Source: Macropodus opercularis (lineage: Eukaryota; Chordata; Actinopteri; Anabantiformes; Osphronemidae). Taken from it: a stretch of 64,000 nucleotides of DNA. Under the pieces are notes generated by a model. It was not told the DNA's origin. It made no database searches and saw nothing but the letters and a program-made list of their open reading frames with translations. Below are positions 1-8,778 of the stretch, one piece after another; position 1 is the stretch's first letter; each line of letters starts with the position of its first letter. Location of the stretch: contig CM061106.1 of NCBI GenBank assembly GCA_030770545.1, forward strand, positions 4,490,001 through 4,554,000, written 5' to 3'. Both the position numbers and the translations under genes were made by a program.

Positions 1-194
1 AAGGAAAGTTTTCAACTCACCAGTTTCCATCTTTATGTTTTGGACTTTGCAGGATGCATCAGATGGAGACCAGAGACGATGCCTTTGATCTATTTTGAGA
101 TACAGCTACACTCAGAGCTTTCCTATGCAGGACAACTTTACTTTTGGTCTGTTCTTCAGTTTCTATTTAATTTCTCTCCACAGCAACCAGGACC

Positions 195-419
195 ATGGCA
201 GATCAGTACAAGTTGGACGTGAAAGTAGAGGATGTGGACATTTATCAATACCAGACCAAGAGCGATATGGAGAAGCTGGACCCAAGTTTTACTGAGCAGG
301 ACGAATCCATTAGTGGAATTATGGAGGAACAGCAGGACCAGAGTTTAACCGAGCAGGACCGATCCACTAGAATGAAGGAGCAGCAGGACAACGACCACGA
401 TGGAGCCACAGACCAACAG
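195..419 (+). CDS. Zinc-finger protein, first coding exon (acidic N-terminus)
   Basis: This 75-codon exon begins at an ATG after a CAACCAGGACC leader and ends at CAG before a GTCGGT donor. It ends in phase 0, and the finger exon at 3928 opens in phase 0, so the two join without a frame break. The encoded segment (MADQYKLDVKVEDVDIYQYQ onward) is rich in Glu, Asp and Gln with short repeats of the type SLTEQD. Acidic N-terminal regions without a KRAB box are usual for fish C2H2 repressor-like proteins. The frame stays open to 548, but that extension is not conserved coding in character and ends in a hydrophobic stretch; I treat it as intron read-through. The weak donor is the main doubt. The paralogous exon at 61583-61915 carries more repeats. 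Confidence 0.6.
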
Positions 420-1053
420 GTCGGTGCTGATCAGTTCACCACTAAAAGCGGCTCAAATATTAATATTAGTCTTAACCTGCTTCTTTTTGTTACATTAATA
501 TCGTCACAATGTAATTTGATCCTCGTTGACATTATAGTACAGCAGTAAAACACCTTTACAGAGAAAGTCATTTGATGTCACAGAGGACAATGACTTCTAT
601 CCCATTAAACTCGTCACCATGGTCACAGTCACCCTACACTATTATTACTAGTTCTCATTGTAGACTTGTTTTAGTTTTCTTCATTACAGTGACTGTGACA
701 AACTAGGAGAGAAAAAGAAACTGACATTAATAGATAACAGACCTAACACTGGCCTAACAGTCAGGGCTGTGTGAGTACAGTTAGTAGGTAGTTATGATGA
801 CTCGTCTAACGTAAAAGCACTTGACACACTTCATATAATTGTATTTCACCTGGCACATACGACTAAAGTGATACCAAACCGTGTCAACTCCCAGAATTCA
901 ATTCTGGTGTGTAGCTCCTAGATGTTTGTTTGTGTACTTAGAGCGTATTTCTATGTCCTTTACTCTCACATCTTTAGTGTTTTACAAAACAAATTTCTAT
1001 GTTTTACTGACCAGCACTACACTGGATTACTGTACATAATAATAATAATAATG

Positions 1054-1084
<31 letters not shown>

Positions 1085-2172
1085 TAATAATGTGGTTTGT
1101 GTTACTGTACATTGCAAAGTAATAATCCTAAGGTTTTAATGTCTGCTCATCATACTGTACATGTGTGACTGATGCTACCTAGTACTGGTCTTACTGTTTT
1201 TGCTGCATACTCTGAGTCTGCTCTCTCTGCAGACATTGGTGAAGGACCCGTCACAAGAATAATATACTGAAAAACAAAGCTGTAATTTAAACACATATGT
1301 CCATTATCTCAAAGAATCATTAAGTATCAGGTATTTTAAAAAAAATTACCCTCATCGTCCAGTTGACTCCTGTTCAGAAACGAAACAATTACCTGGTTCT
1401 CAAAGCTCAACTGCAAGACAGTACATTAATAAGTAACAGCATGATGAGATCTTTAAGTGAGTAAATCTGGAGGTGCAGCAAACCAATTTGGAAATTACCT
1501 TTGACCAAACATGAAGATGCATCTTTAACCAAAGAATTACACCAGTAGTCTAATGGTTTAGAATATATGTGCTTTTCCACTTTATACTCGCTATGGGCGT
1601 GTCTAGGTGTGAGAGAGAGGAGGAGGGGTCACTGCAAGGGCGGAGCTAGCCGTGTGACCCAAAATGGCGGATGGTCAATCCACGTATGGGGTTAAGAGAG
1701 AGAGAGAGAGAGGTCATTAAGATGGCAGCTATGTTCGATCCACACACAGAGAACAATGGAAGTCCAGAATCAGAGGGGAAGTACCAACATTAGCCGGATC
1801 TAGAAAACACAGATGTTTCACCACAAGGCCACAGAGCAAGATGGTGTAAGCTTGTCTGCGTTGGCCTACGAGGGTGAATTCACACATCTAGGAGCGTTAC
1901 ACGATCCTGTGGCAAACACATAGAGGCTGTACGCGGCGGTATAGTCACTAATGTAACTTACTTCCATGTAAATCCGTGGCAGCTGTGCCGGTGGATCCTC
2001 TGAGCAGAGAGCGATCAGGGTCATTCCTTGGGGGGCGGTTGGCGGTTCCTGAAGTGGTTTCCCTCCGCCATGTTCTCGGGCAGGACGAGGAAAAGTTCCG
2101 GGTGCAGGAGAAGAGAGCTGGGAAGGAGGAAGGAAAGCGGGAACAGAGAACAATCTGGGAGCGCTCGTTGAT
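420..2172. other. Zinc-finger gene intron, 5' part
   Basis: I see no exon I can defend here. There is an ATA microsatellite at 1036-1092 and a GA-rich run at about 1690-1712. A CTGCAG acceptor-like site at 1233 leads into a short frame ending in TGA at about 1270; it recurs in the right-hand duplicate and could be an alternative terminal exon, but the evidence is thin. Confidence 0.5.
1036..1092. repeat. (ATA)n microsatellite
   Basis: Imperfect ATA/ATG trinucleotide run. It is absent from the otherwise matching right-hand duplicate near 62480. Confidence 0.95.
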
Positions 2173-2865
2173 TACCGTATTTTCCGCAATATAAGGCACC
2201 TAAAAGCTAAAATTTTCTCAAAAATCGGCCGGGGCGCCTTATAACCCGGTGCGCCTTATGTGTGACTGAGTTCCAAAATCTGTTAAAATGTTGCTAAGCA
2301 TTGTTGCTAAGTTCTCCACTTGATTGGCTGTCGGACCATTTCCCGCTGACACGGGGATGTAATACGTCACTACGATACTGGCGATAAATAAAGGTATATG
2401 TAGAGAGACCGGATGTTTTTTTCCGCATCACCGTCCCTGTTAATCTGCGACTTAATGCGCGTCCATCTCACCGCTCCCATGAAAAAGCAGGTGAAGCAAA
2501 TGAATTCGGAGCCTGTGATCATTCCGGGAGGATTAACAAAAGACTCCAACCACTGGACATTGGTGTAAACAGGGCGTTTAAAGTAAAGTTGCGAGCGGCG
2601 AGGGAGCGATGATTGACAGACGGCGAACACACCTTTACTAAAACTGGGAGGCAGATAAGGACTTTGATGGATTTGTGGGAGAAGATTGATTAAAAAAATG
2701 TGAGAGTGATGTTAAATAGTTGAACAAAGTTCTACTAAACTCAGTGTTTTGTTTCTGTTGCCTTTTTTTCGTAGACCGTGTTTTTTAGAATGCGCTTATA
2801 TGCTAGTACCCGTAGTTGAGACTGCGCCTTATAATGCGGTGCCTTATGGTGCGCAAAATACGGTA
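2173..2865 (+). mobile_element. pogo/Tigger-like DNA transposon, internally deleted
   Basis: The element starts TACCGTATTTTCCGC and ends in the inverse of TACCGTATTTTGCGC, flanked by TA. Inside is a degenerate C-terminal piece of a pogo-family DDE transposase on the plus strand at about 2450-2690. Readable pieces include KKQVKQMNSEPVIIPGG, the Gly-Val-Asn-Arg-Ala-Phe-Lys block after the third catalytic region, and the stretch around 2600 matching KLRAARER. No full frame remains. A second copy sits at 5271-5980. A cut-down end is present at about 63602-63645. Confidence 0.8.
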
Positions 2866-3927
2866 TATTGGTGCGGACTTCAGGTCTGCCCCCCCGGGCT
2901 ATGCAGCCAATCATTGCTTGTGATTCAGGTGACGCTTCTCACCTGGACGTGAAAAGAATTGATTTCCCCTCATGTAGGCCGTAGTCCTGGCCCTTAGTTC
3001 TGTCGAGGGTCTGCATGGGGCATACTTGACCCCAACACAAGTTATTACTGAAGTATAACAGCACTAGATGTTGAATGTTGAAGTATACATACCTATCTCT
3101 GGTCACATTATAAATGAAAGTGTGCAGATAACTTCATGAACCAAAGTACTGAAGCACAACTACAACTGATGCAAAGTAAAACAATTTAGCTTGGACGATG
3201 TGGAGGCAAAAACCTTTTAGGAACCTGGTGAATGAATCAAAAGTCGATCAAAGTTGTTTTCCTGTTGTCTTTTATTCTTGCAAGAAGAGAAATGTACAGA
3301 GTCAGTGCAAAACATAACTCATTCTACGATTACTTTGATTAGTATAGATAGTAAAAGCAAGTACATATGGAGATATATCAAGTAACATGAATCACAGTTC
3401 TGTCACAAGGGAAAATACCCATATAGTAGAAATTCCATTACAGACGGACAGGTCTGTTGTTGTTTTGCACAAATAATGAAGCCAGGTCCAGTTGCAGAAT
3501 GACTTGTTGTGTACTTGTGACGTTTAAGTTTCTCATTAGTGTCTACATTTAGTGCTTTGTGAGAAAATTGCACACACAAAAAGCTGGTGTTCACAAATGT
3601 GCATTTTTTTTTTGTGTCGGTTTGTTGGAGGAACAGGTTTTATTCAATGCCAAAGTCTGGGAAAAAGGGTCAATAGTGTAATAGTTACTCATCATTATTT
3701 CAACAACTTTGAGGCTTAGAAGGCCTGAAATACTTAAACCTCCTCCCACAGGGGTTTTCCCTAATATCTTCGCCTGCATTGACATGTACCATTACCATCA
3801 ACTTCCATTCCTCTGGGCTCTCTGACAATGTGCTAGTATAATCAAATGCAACAGAAGTAGACCTTGTTGGTCTTTTTTTTGCCATCCTGATGTTTAATAT
3901 TCTCCACTTCTATATCTGTCACTTTAG
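2866..3927. other. Zinc-finger gene intron, 3' part
   Basis: No gene is seen. Bases 3325-3690 are shared with the right edge of the window (63645-64000). The intron ends in a good acceptor, CTGTCACTTTAG, just before 3928. Confidence 0.6.
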
Positions 3928-4971
3928 AAACCCAGAGGAAGAAGGACTTCAAGGCTGTATCTCTGTCAGCAATGTGACCAAGCCTTCACCAGACCATCAG
4001 AGCTAAAGAAGCATCAGAAGGTTCACTCTGTAGAGAAACCATGCAGCTGTGACCAGTGTGGAAAAGCTTTCAGTACAAGAAGTAAACTAAAGACCCATCA
4101 GCAGATTCATACAGGAGAAAGACTGTACACCTGCAACGACTGTGGAGCAGCTTTCCACAGGCCAGAGGCATTGAAGATTCACTGTCTTATTCACACTGGA
4201 GAGAAACCTCACTCATGTGAACAGTGTGGAAAAGCGTTCTCTGAACGCAGTAGCTTACTGAGACACCAACGTGTTCACACAGGAGAGAAACCTCACTCTT
4301 GTGAACAGTGTGGAAAAGCGTTCTCTGAACGCAGTGACTTACTGAGACACCAACGTGTTCACACTGGAGAGAAACCTCACTCATGTGAACAGTGTGGAAA
4401 TGCATTCTCTCAGCTCAGTCATTTACAGGCACATCAACGGGTTCACACTGGAGAGAAACTTCACTCATGTGACCAGTGTGGAAAAGCGTTCTCGGAGCGT
4501 AGTAGCTTACTGATACATCAACGGGTTCACACTGGAGAAAAACCTCACTGGTGTGAACAGTGTGGAAAAGCGTTCTCTGAGCGTAGTAGCTTACTGATAC
4601 ATCAACGGGTTCACACTGGAGAAAAACCTCACTGGTGTGAACAGTGTGGAAAAGCGTTCTCTGAGCGTAGTAGCTTACGGAAACATCAACGGGTTCACAA
4701 TGGAGAGAAACCTTACTCATGTGAACAGTGTGGAAAAACCTTCTCTCGTCCCAGCAGCTTACAGTCACATCAACATATTCACACTGGAGAGAAACCTTAC
4801 TGGTGTGAACAGTGTGGAAAAACCTTCTCTCATCGCAGCAACTTACGAGAACATCAATATATTCACACTGGAGAGAAACCTCACTCATGTGAACAGTGTG
4901 GAAAAACCTTCTCTCATCACAGCAACTTACAGAGACATCAACGTATTCACACTGGAGAGAAACATCACTAG
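3928..4971 (+). CDS. C2H2 zinc-finger protein, 12-finger exon
   Basis: This exon opens after CACTTTAG and stays open for 347 codons to a TAG. With exon 195-419 it would give a protein of about 422 residues. It encodes twelve C2H2 fingers of the form C-x2-C-x12-H-x3-H joined by TGEKP-type linkers, a nuclear DNA-binding array. The first three fingers (about 3970-4190) differ from each other; the next nine are near-identical tandem copies, many reading CGKAFSERSSLL, which suggests recent unequal exchange. Contact positions vary modestly (SERSSLLR, SERSDLLR, SQLSHLQA, SRPSSLQS, SHRSNLRE, SHHSNLQR). No KRAB or SCAN domain is visible. The array stops at HH-TAG where other repeats have a Trp or Ser codon, and more fingers continue, decayed, downstream. 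It is most likely a functional gene of a fish-expanded family, but no orthologue can be named. Confidence 0.8.
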   Translation, partial: KPRGRRTSRLYLCQQCDQAFTRPSELKKHQKVHSVEKPCSCDQCGKAFSTRSKLKTHQQIHTGERLYTCNDCGAAFHRPEALKIHCLIHTGEKPHSCEQCGKAFSERSSLLRHQRVHTGEKPHSCEQCGKAFSERSDLLRHQRVHTGEKPHSCEQCGNAFSQLSHLQAHQRVHTGEKLHSCDQCGKAFSERSSLLIHQRVHTGEKPHWCEQCGKAFSERSSLLIHQRVHTGEKPHWCEQCGKAFSERSSLRKHQRVHNGEKPYSCEQCGKTFSRPSSLQSHQHIHTGEKPYWCEQCGKTFSHRSNLREHQYIHTGEKPHSCEQCGKTFSHHSNLQRHQRIHTGEKHH

Positions 4972-5270
4972 TGTGAACAGTTACAGAGACATCAACATAT
5001 TCACACTGGAGAGAAACCTTACCGGTGTGAACTGTGTGGAAAAGCCTTCTCTGTGCGCTGTAGCTTACTGAAACATCAACGTATTCACACTGGAGAGAAA
5101 CATCACTAGTGTGAACAGTGTGGAAAAGTGTTCTCTTAGTGTAGTAGCCTATTGCCTCAGCAACGGCTTCACACTTGAGACAAAGCTCACTTGTGTGAAC
5201 AGTGTGGAAAAGCGTTTTCTTGCTGGAATAAGTTACTGAGACATCAACAAGTTCATATTGGAGAAAGACC
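4972..5270 (+). pseudogene. Decayed zinc fingers 3' of the stop codon
   Basis: The finger array carries on beyond the TAG at 4969. There is one partly deleted finger, then one intact finger (CELCGKAFSVRCSLLKHQRI), then a second HH-TAG at the same repeat position, then fingers with further stops near 5140 and 5175. The last ends GERP, just where a pogo-like element is inserted. These fingers are probably 3' UTR or relics of a longer array. Confidence 0.8.
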
Positions 5271-5980
5271 TACTGTATTTTCCGTACTAAGAGGCGCCTA
5301 AAAGTCAAAACATTTCTCAAAAATCGGCCGTGCGCCTTATGTGTGAATGAGAATCTTCACAGACTTATGTGTGGACTAAGTTCCAAAATCTTTAAAAATG
5401 TTGCTATGCGGCTTTGGTAAGTTCTGCTTGATTGACTGTCGGACCATTTCCCGCTGACACTGGGATGTAATACATACACTACATGCGCTGGCCATGATAA
5501 ACTGATAACGATAAATAAAAGGTGTATGTAAGAGACCGGAGGTTTTTTTTCCACGCATCACTGTCCCTGTTAACCTGCGACTTCATGTACACCCATCACA
5601 CTGCTCCCGTGAAAAAGCAGGTGAACCAAATGAATTCGGAGCTTGCAATAATTCCAGGATGATTAACAAAAGACTAAAACCGCTGGACATTTGTGTAAAC
5701 AGGGCATTCAAAGTGAAGTTGCGAGCGGCGTGGGAGCGATGGTTGACAGACAGCGAACACACCTTCACTAAGACTGGGAGGCAGATGAGGACTTTGATGG
5801 ATTTGTGGGAGACGATTGATTAAAAAATAATGTGAGAGTAATGTTACATAGGTGAGTAAAGTTTTACTAAAGTCACTGTTTTGCTTCTTTGTTAGCCTTT
5901 TTTTTGTAGACTGTATTTTTTAGCATACGCGTAATTGAGACTGCGCCTTATAATCCGGTGCCTTATGGTGCGTAAAATAA
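5271..5980 (+). mobile_element. pogo/Tigger-like element inserted in zinc-finger relic
   Basis: This is a second copy of the element at 2173-2865, with degenerate ends (TACTGTATTTTCCG at the left, an inverse of it at about 5965-5980). It holds the same C-terminal transposase remnant at about 5560-5825, including the block matching KLRAAWERWLTDSEHTFT. It separates GERP of one decayed finger from CGKSFFDSSILKCHQHIHT at 5981, so it entered an existing finger array. Confidence 0.8.
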
Positions 5981-6060
5981 GTTGTGGTAAATCCTTCTTT
6001 GACTCTTCCATCCTAAAATGCCACCAGCATATTCACACTGCAAAGAAGCTTTCAAACAGT
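5981..6060 (+). pseudogene. Last zinc-finger fragment beyond the transposon
   Basis: The sequence reads CGKSFFDSSILKCHQHIHTA, one C2H2 finger cut off from its array by the pogo-like element. A frame running from 5935 into this finger begins inside the transposon end and is not a natural start. Confidence 0.75.
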
Positions 6061-6428
6061 GGAAAGACACCTGCCACCATCATATACAGCAGCCCAGCAT
6101 CACATTACAATAGTTTCACACTAGAGATGAACCTTAGTTAAGAAGAAAGTTTTTAAGATGCTTTGCCTTAAAGCAAATGTTTTCACCACAGAACATTTGT
6201 GAACGTGTTGAGTTTATGAACTCAATTAATCTGAACAGATTCATTTGCTGCACACAGTTTGCTGTAGATGTGTAAATCTAACTTTGATATTCATCAAGTA
6301 GTCTGTCATTTCCTTCTGAAATGTTACTTGACATATACTTGTAAATGTGATGGAAACACCAGAGTGAACTAGGAAGTTGAGGCTTCTGTGTAATAGCTTC
6401 ACCCAGTGGAAGGTTGTAGTGATGACAG
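6061..6428. other. No gene seen
   Basis: AT-rich spacer between the zinc-finger relic and the HSP30 pseudogene. I see nothing with coding character. Confidence 0.5.
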
Positions 6429-6446
6429 GAAAGTTCCTGAAGCGTC
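6429..6446 (+). promoter_or_regulatory. Heat-shock element upstream of HSP30 pseudogene
   Basis: The sequence GAAAGTTCCTGAAGCGTC contains three perfect alternating units (GAA, TTC, GAA, two bases apart) and a fourth with one mismatch. This is the binding pattern for heat-shock factor. It lies about 130 bp before the former start codon, a natural promoter position for a small heat-shock gene. Confidence 0.7.
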
Positions 6447-6573
6447 TGGAGCTGCTCCATGTAGATTAGAAAAGCTGGGACAGTCCCACTGCTGAGACAC
6501 AAAGCAACACAGAGACATAGAGGTGAACAGACGCTGAACATTGTTCCATCCCAGCACTAAACACACTCTGAAC

Positions 6574-7045
6574 ACGCTGTGCTCTCATGGATTCAGCTCT
6601 GCCCTCAGTCCCTTCATGGACGTCTGCTGTCCTGGACGCAGTCTGTGGCCAGAGGTCAGACCTCTGCTCTACCAGCAGCATCTACTGCACAGAAACCTCC
6701 AGACTTCAACACCAGATCCTGGAGGAGACGGAGCCTTTCCACAGCAGTGTGGCCCTGCAGCCAGTCTCCTACCAGCTGGAGGAAGAGGGACAGACAGAGC
6801 AGCTGTCTGTCAGGCAGGTGGGCAGGAAGCTGACAGAGAAGAAGCAGGAGGACGGGAAAGACTCCTACTCTGCCAGACTGCAGGAGTTCAGACAGGAGTT
6901 GGATCTGCCTGAAGGACTGAACCCTGAAGCCGTCAGCTGCTCCACGGATCCAGACGGGAAGCTCCACATCCAGGCAGCCAAAGCTCCGAGTGTAGAGGAG
7001 GCTGAGAGAGAGGAGCTCAGAGAAAACACACAGAAGCAGCAGCTC
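6574..7045 (+). pseudogene. HSP30-like small heat-shock protein pseudogene
   Basis: Two frames together resemble fish HSP30, an alpha-crystallin-type chaperone. The first frame has LCSHGFSSALSPFMD and SLWPEVRPLL; a frameshift near 6700 leads to LQHQILEETEPF, LQPVSYQLEEEG, LSVRQVGRKL, TEKKQEDGKDSYSARLQEF and DLPEGLNPEAVSCS. The start codon is ACG at 6574 instead of ATG. Part of the helix after RNLQ is missing. About 15 residues at the start of the alpha-crystallin domain, between the QLEEEG and LSVRQ blocks, are also lost. HSP30 genes lack introns in fish, which fits. The pseudogene runs straight into the intron end of a C-type lectin exon at about 7050, so its own 3' end was removed by the lectin duplication. 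Confidence 0.85.
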
Positions 7046-7072
7046 ACAGCTGTGTGTGTTTGGTCTCTGTAG

Positions 7073-8722
7073 AACCGACCAGGGAGACGAAGCGTTCACA
7101 GGTCAAAAGAAGCAGGTTGAGAGCTTTCACTGCGTCTCTGGCTGTTCTGTATCTGCTGATTCTGGCCGGGTTCATCACTCGCTGTGAGTATCTGGTCCAC
7201 TTTGAGCTGCTCATAGCAGGAAGTTACGTCAGGTCTAAGCATCAGGCTGATGAATGTAGTCTGTTACTGTTGGAACGTGTGTGTGGAGATGAGGACTGGG
7301 ACCAGAACAGTCCCCACTGAACAGGAAGAGGCCTGTGGACTTTCAATGTAAAACAGAAACAAACTAACAGTGATCAGTCCGCGTCATGTGTCAGACAGAC
7401 TGAAAGTCGGCTTTTATTCAGGCTGTAGAGTCAGAACATGAGCTTCAGCCTCAGATCCATGTGATGTTTCTGGTGGTGAGTTTGTGCAGAGGACAGACAG
7501 TGGCAGTAACAGCTGATCTCCAGCAGGTGAAGCCTCTCAGTCCCTGGAGGTGACGCCTCGTCTTCTCACTGACTCTGATCTGGACTGAAGTGATTCCAGT
7601 GTGTTTGCATGAAGAGGGTTTGACCTCTGGTGAACTCAGCTGTCACTCAAACCCTGCTGTGCTTGAACTAGACTCAACTGTGCTTCACTCCTGTAACGAT
7701 GATGAGACGTTTCTGCTTCTTCATTTTGTTTCTGAGCAGATGTTTTAGTGACTTTGGAGAATGAGCAGCTGCAGAGCAGGTCCAACAAGTTACTGGACGA
7801 AGTGAAGAAGCTGAAGCATCAGAGCAATGGTGAGAAGATTTAAGTCAACATTTAACAAGTGTGGAGATGTTTTAGGTGGAGATTCCTACTGTGAACAGAA
7901 ACTAATGATGAATAATGAACTAATGTAACAACCATAAATATGCAAATGTAAAACTATTCGATGGAAACTGTCTGAAACTGTTCACAGAAGGAAAGTTTTC
8001 TCCTGAAGGATGGACAAGATTTGGGTCAAGTTTTTATTTAAAGTCCTCTGAGAAGAAAAGTTGGTTTGAGAGCAGGAAAGATTGTCAGAAACGAGGATCC
8101 GACCTGGTGGTGATCAGCAGCCGAGAGGAGCAGGCAAGTGTGTTACTGTGTTTTACTGTGTGTTGCTGTGGTTTACTGTGTGTTGCTGTGTTTTACTGTG
8201 TGTTGCTGTGTTTTTCTATGTTTTACTGTGTTTTACTGTGTTTTACTGTGTGTTGCTGTGTTTTACTGTGTTTTACTGTGTGAATTTATTAACGATCACC
8301 ATCTCCTGTCGTCTCTTAGGACTTTGTCACCAGCCAGAGTCTGAATGAACAGTTCTGGATCGGTCTGCAGACAAAATGGAACCAACCAGGATCTAAGTAT
8401 GAGTGGACCTGGGTGGACGGATCAGCACTGACTCAGACGTGAGACACTCTTATTTCTGTCACTTTCGTTATTTTTATTCTCATGACGCTTTTCAGCTCAA
8501 GGTTCATAAACAGGATAAATGAAAACATTTCAAGAGACGATCTGTAAATATGCAGGATTTAAAACCGTTTATTTGTCCCACAGGTTCAGTTCGACAGGAA
8601 AAATTGAGTGCGATGTTTGGTGTGATGTAGTTTACTGTGATGGAGATGGGAGATGGATACGTGGATATTACACATCTACCAGAAACTGGATGTGTGAGAA
8701 GCCGATTGACATTGTTACCTGA
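7073..8722 (+). pseudogene. C-type lectin receptor copy A, first exon missing
   Basis: Five exons can be laid out with matching phases: 7073-7183 (membrane span), 7740-7829 (coiled-coil stalk), 7988-8133, 8320-8438 and 8584-8722 (lectin fold, ending in TGA). They encode a type II receptor: a short basic stretch, a hydrophobic span (AFTASLAVLYLLILAGFITR), a Leu/Glu-rich stalk and a C-type lectin-like domain with GWTRFGSSFY, WIGL, WTWVDGSA and NWMCEK. The usual EPN/QPD and WND calcium-sugar residues are absent, and FCP has become FSP, so one disulfide Cys is lost. The intron after exon 7988-8133 starts with GC. No first exon is found: an HSP30 pseudogene lies where it should be. Copy B at 13985-16413 shows the complete form. 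Copy A could still be transcribed from an unknown promoter, so calling it a pseudogene is an inference. Confidence 0.75.
8137..8283. repeat. Intronic minisatellite in lectin copy A
   Basis: Tandem 10-12 bp units of the type TGTGTTTTACTG and TGTGTTGCTG fill the intron between the last two thirds of the lectin domain, starting directly after the GC donor. Cys/Val/Leu-rich open frames across it are artefacts of the repeat. Confidence 0.9.
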
Positions 8723-8758
8723 TGACAAACGTGTGTAGTGTTGACATGACGTCTATTA

Positions 8759-8778
8759 AATAAACACGACTGAATAAA
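8759..8778 (+). promoter_or_regulatory. Polyadenylation signals, lectin copy A
   Basis: Two AATAAA hexamers (8759-8764 and 8773-8778) lie 37-56 bp after the stop codon. The same pair follows copy B. Confidence 0.75.

Larger units (their letters stand above)
1..2215 (+). repeat. Left copy of a direct segmental duplication
   Basis: This stretch is nearly the same as about 61385-63645, in the same orientation. The match resumes at about 3325-3690, which corresponds to 63645-64000. The block carries the first coding exon of a zinc-finger gene and the 5' part of its intron. The left copy has an ATA microsatellite that the right copy lacks. The right copy lacks about 1.1 kb that the left copy has (about 2216-3324), including most of a pogo-like element. 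Confidence 0.9.

Noticed and set aside
195..548. Single-exon 117-residue protein at the left edge (and 153 residues at 61583)
   Set aside because: The hydrophobic end lies beyond a phase-0 donor that joins cleanly to the finger exon; intron read-through is the simpler reading.
4187..4888. Long minus-strand frames opposite the zinc fingers
   Set aside because: These are shadows of the near-identical finger repeats; they contain no recognisable protein.
6587..7072. HSP30-lectin fusion protein
   Set aside because: The HSP30 frame ends at a TAG that overlaps the lectin exon acceptor; no donor links the two in frame.
8082..8348. Cys/Val/Leu-rich open frames in lectin intron 4 (also 15581-16027)
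   Set aside because: They read through the exon donor into a TGTGTTxxACTG minisatellite; all three frames stay open because of the repeat.
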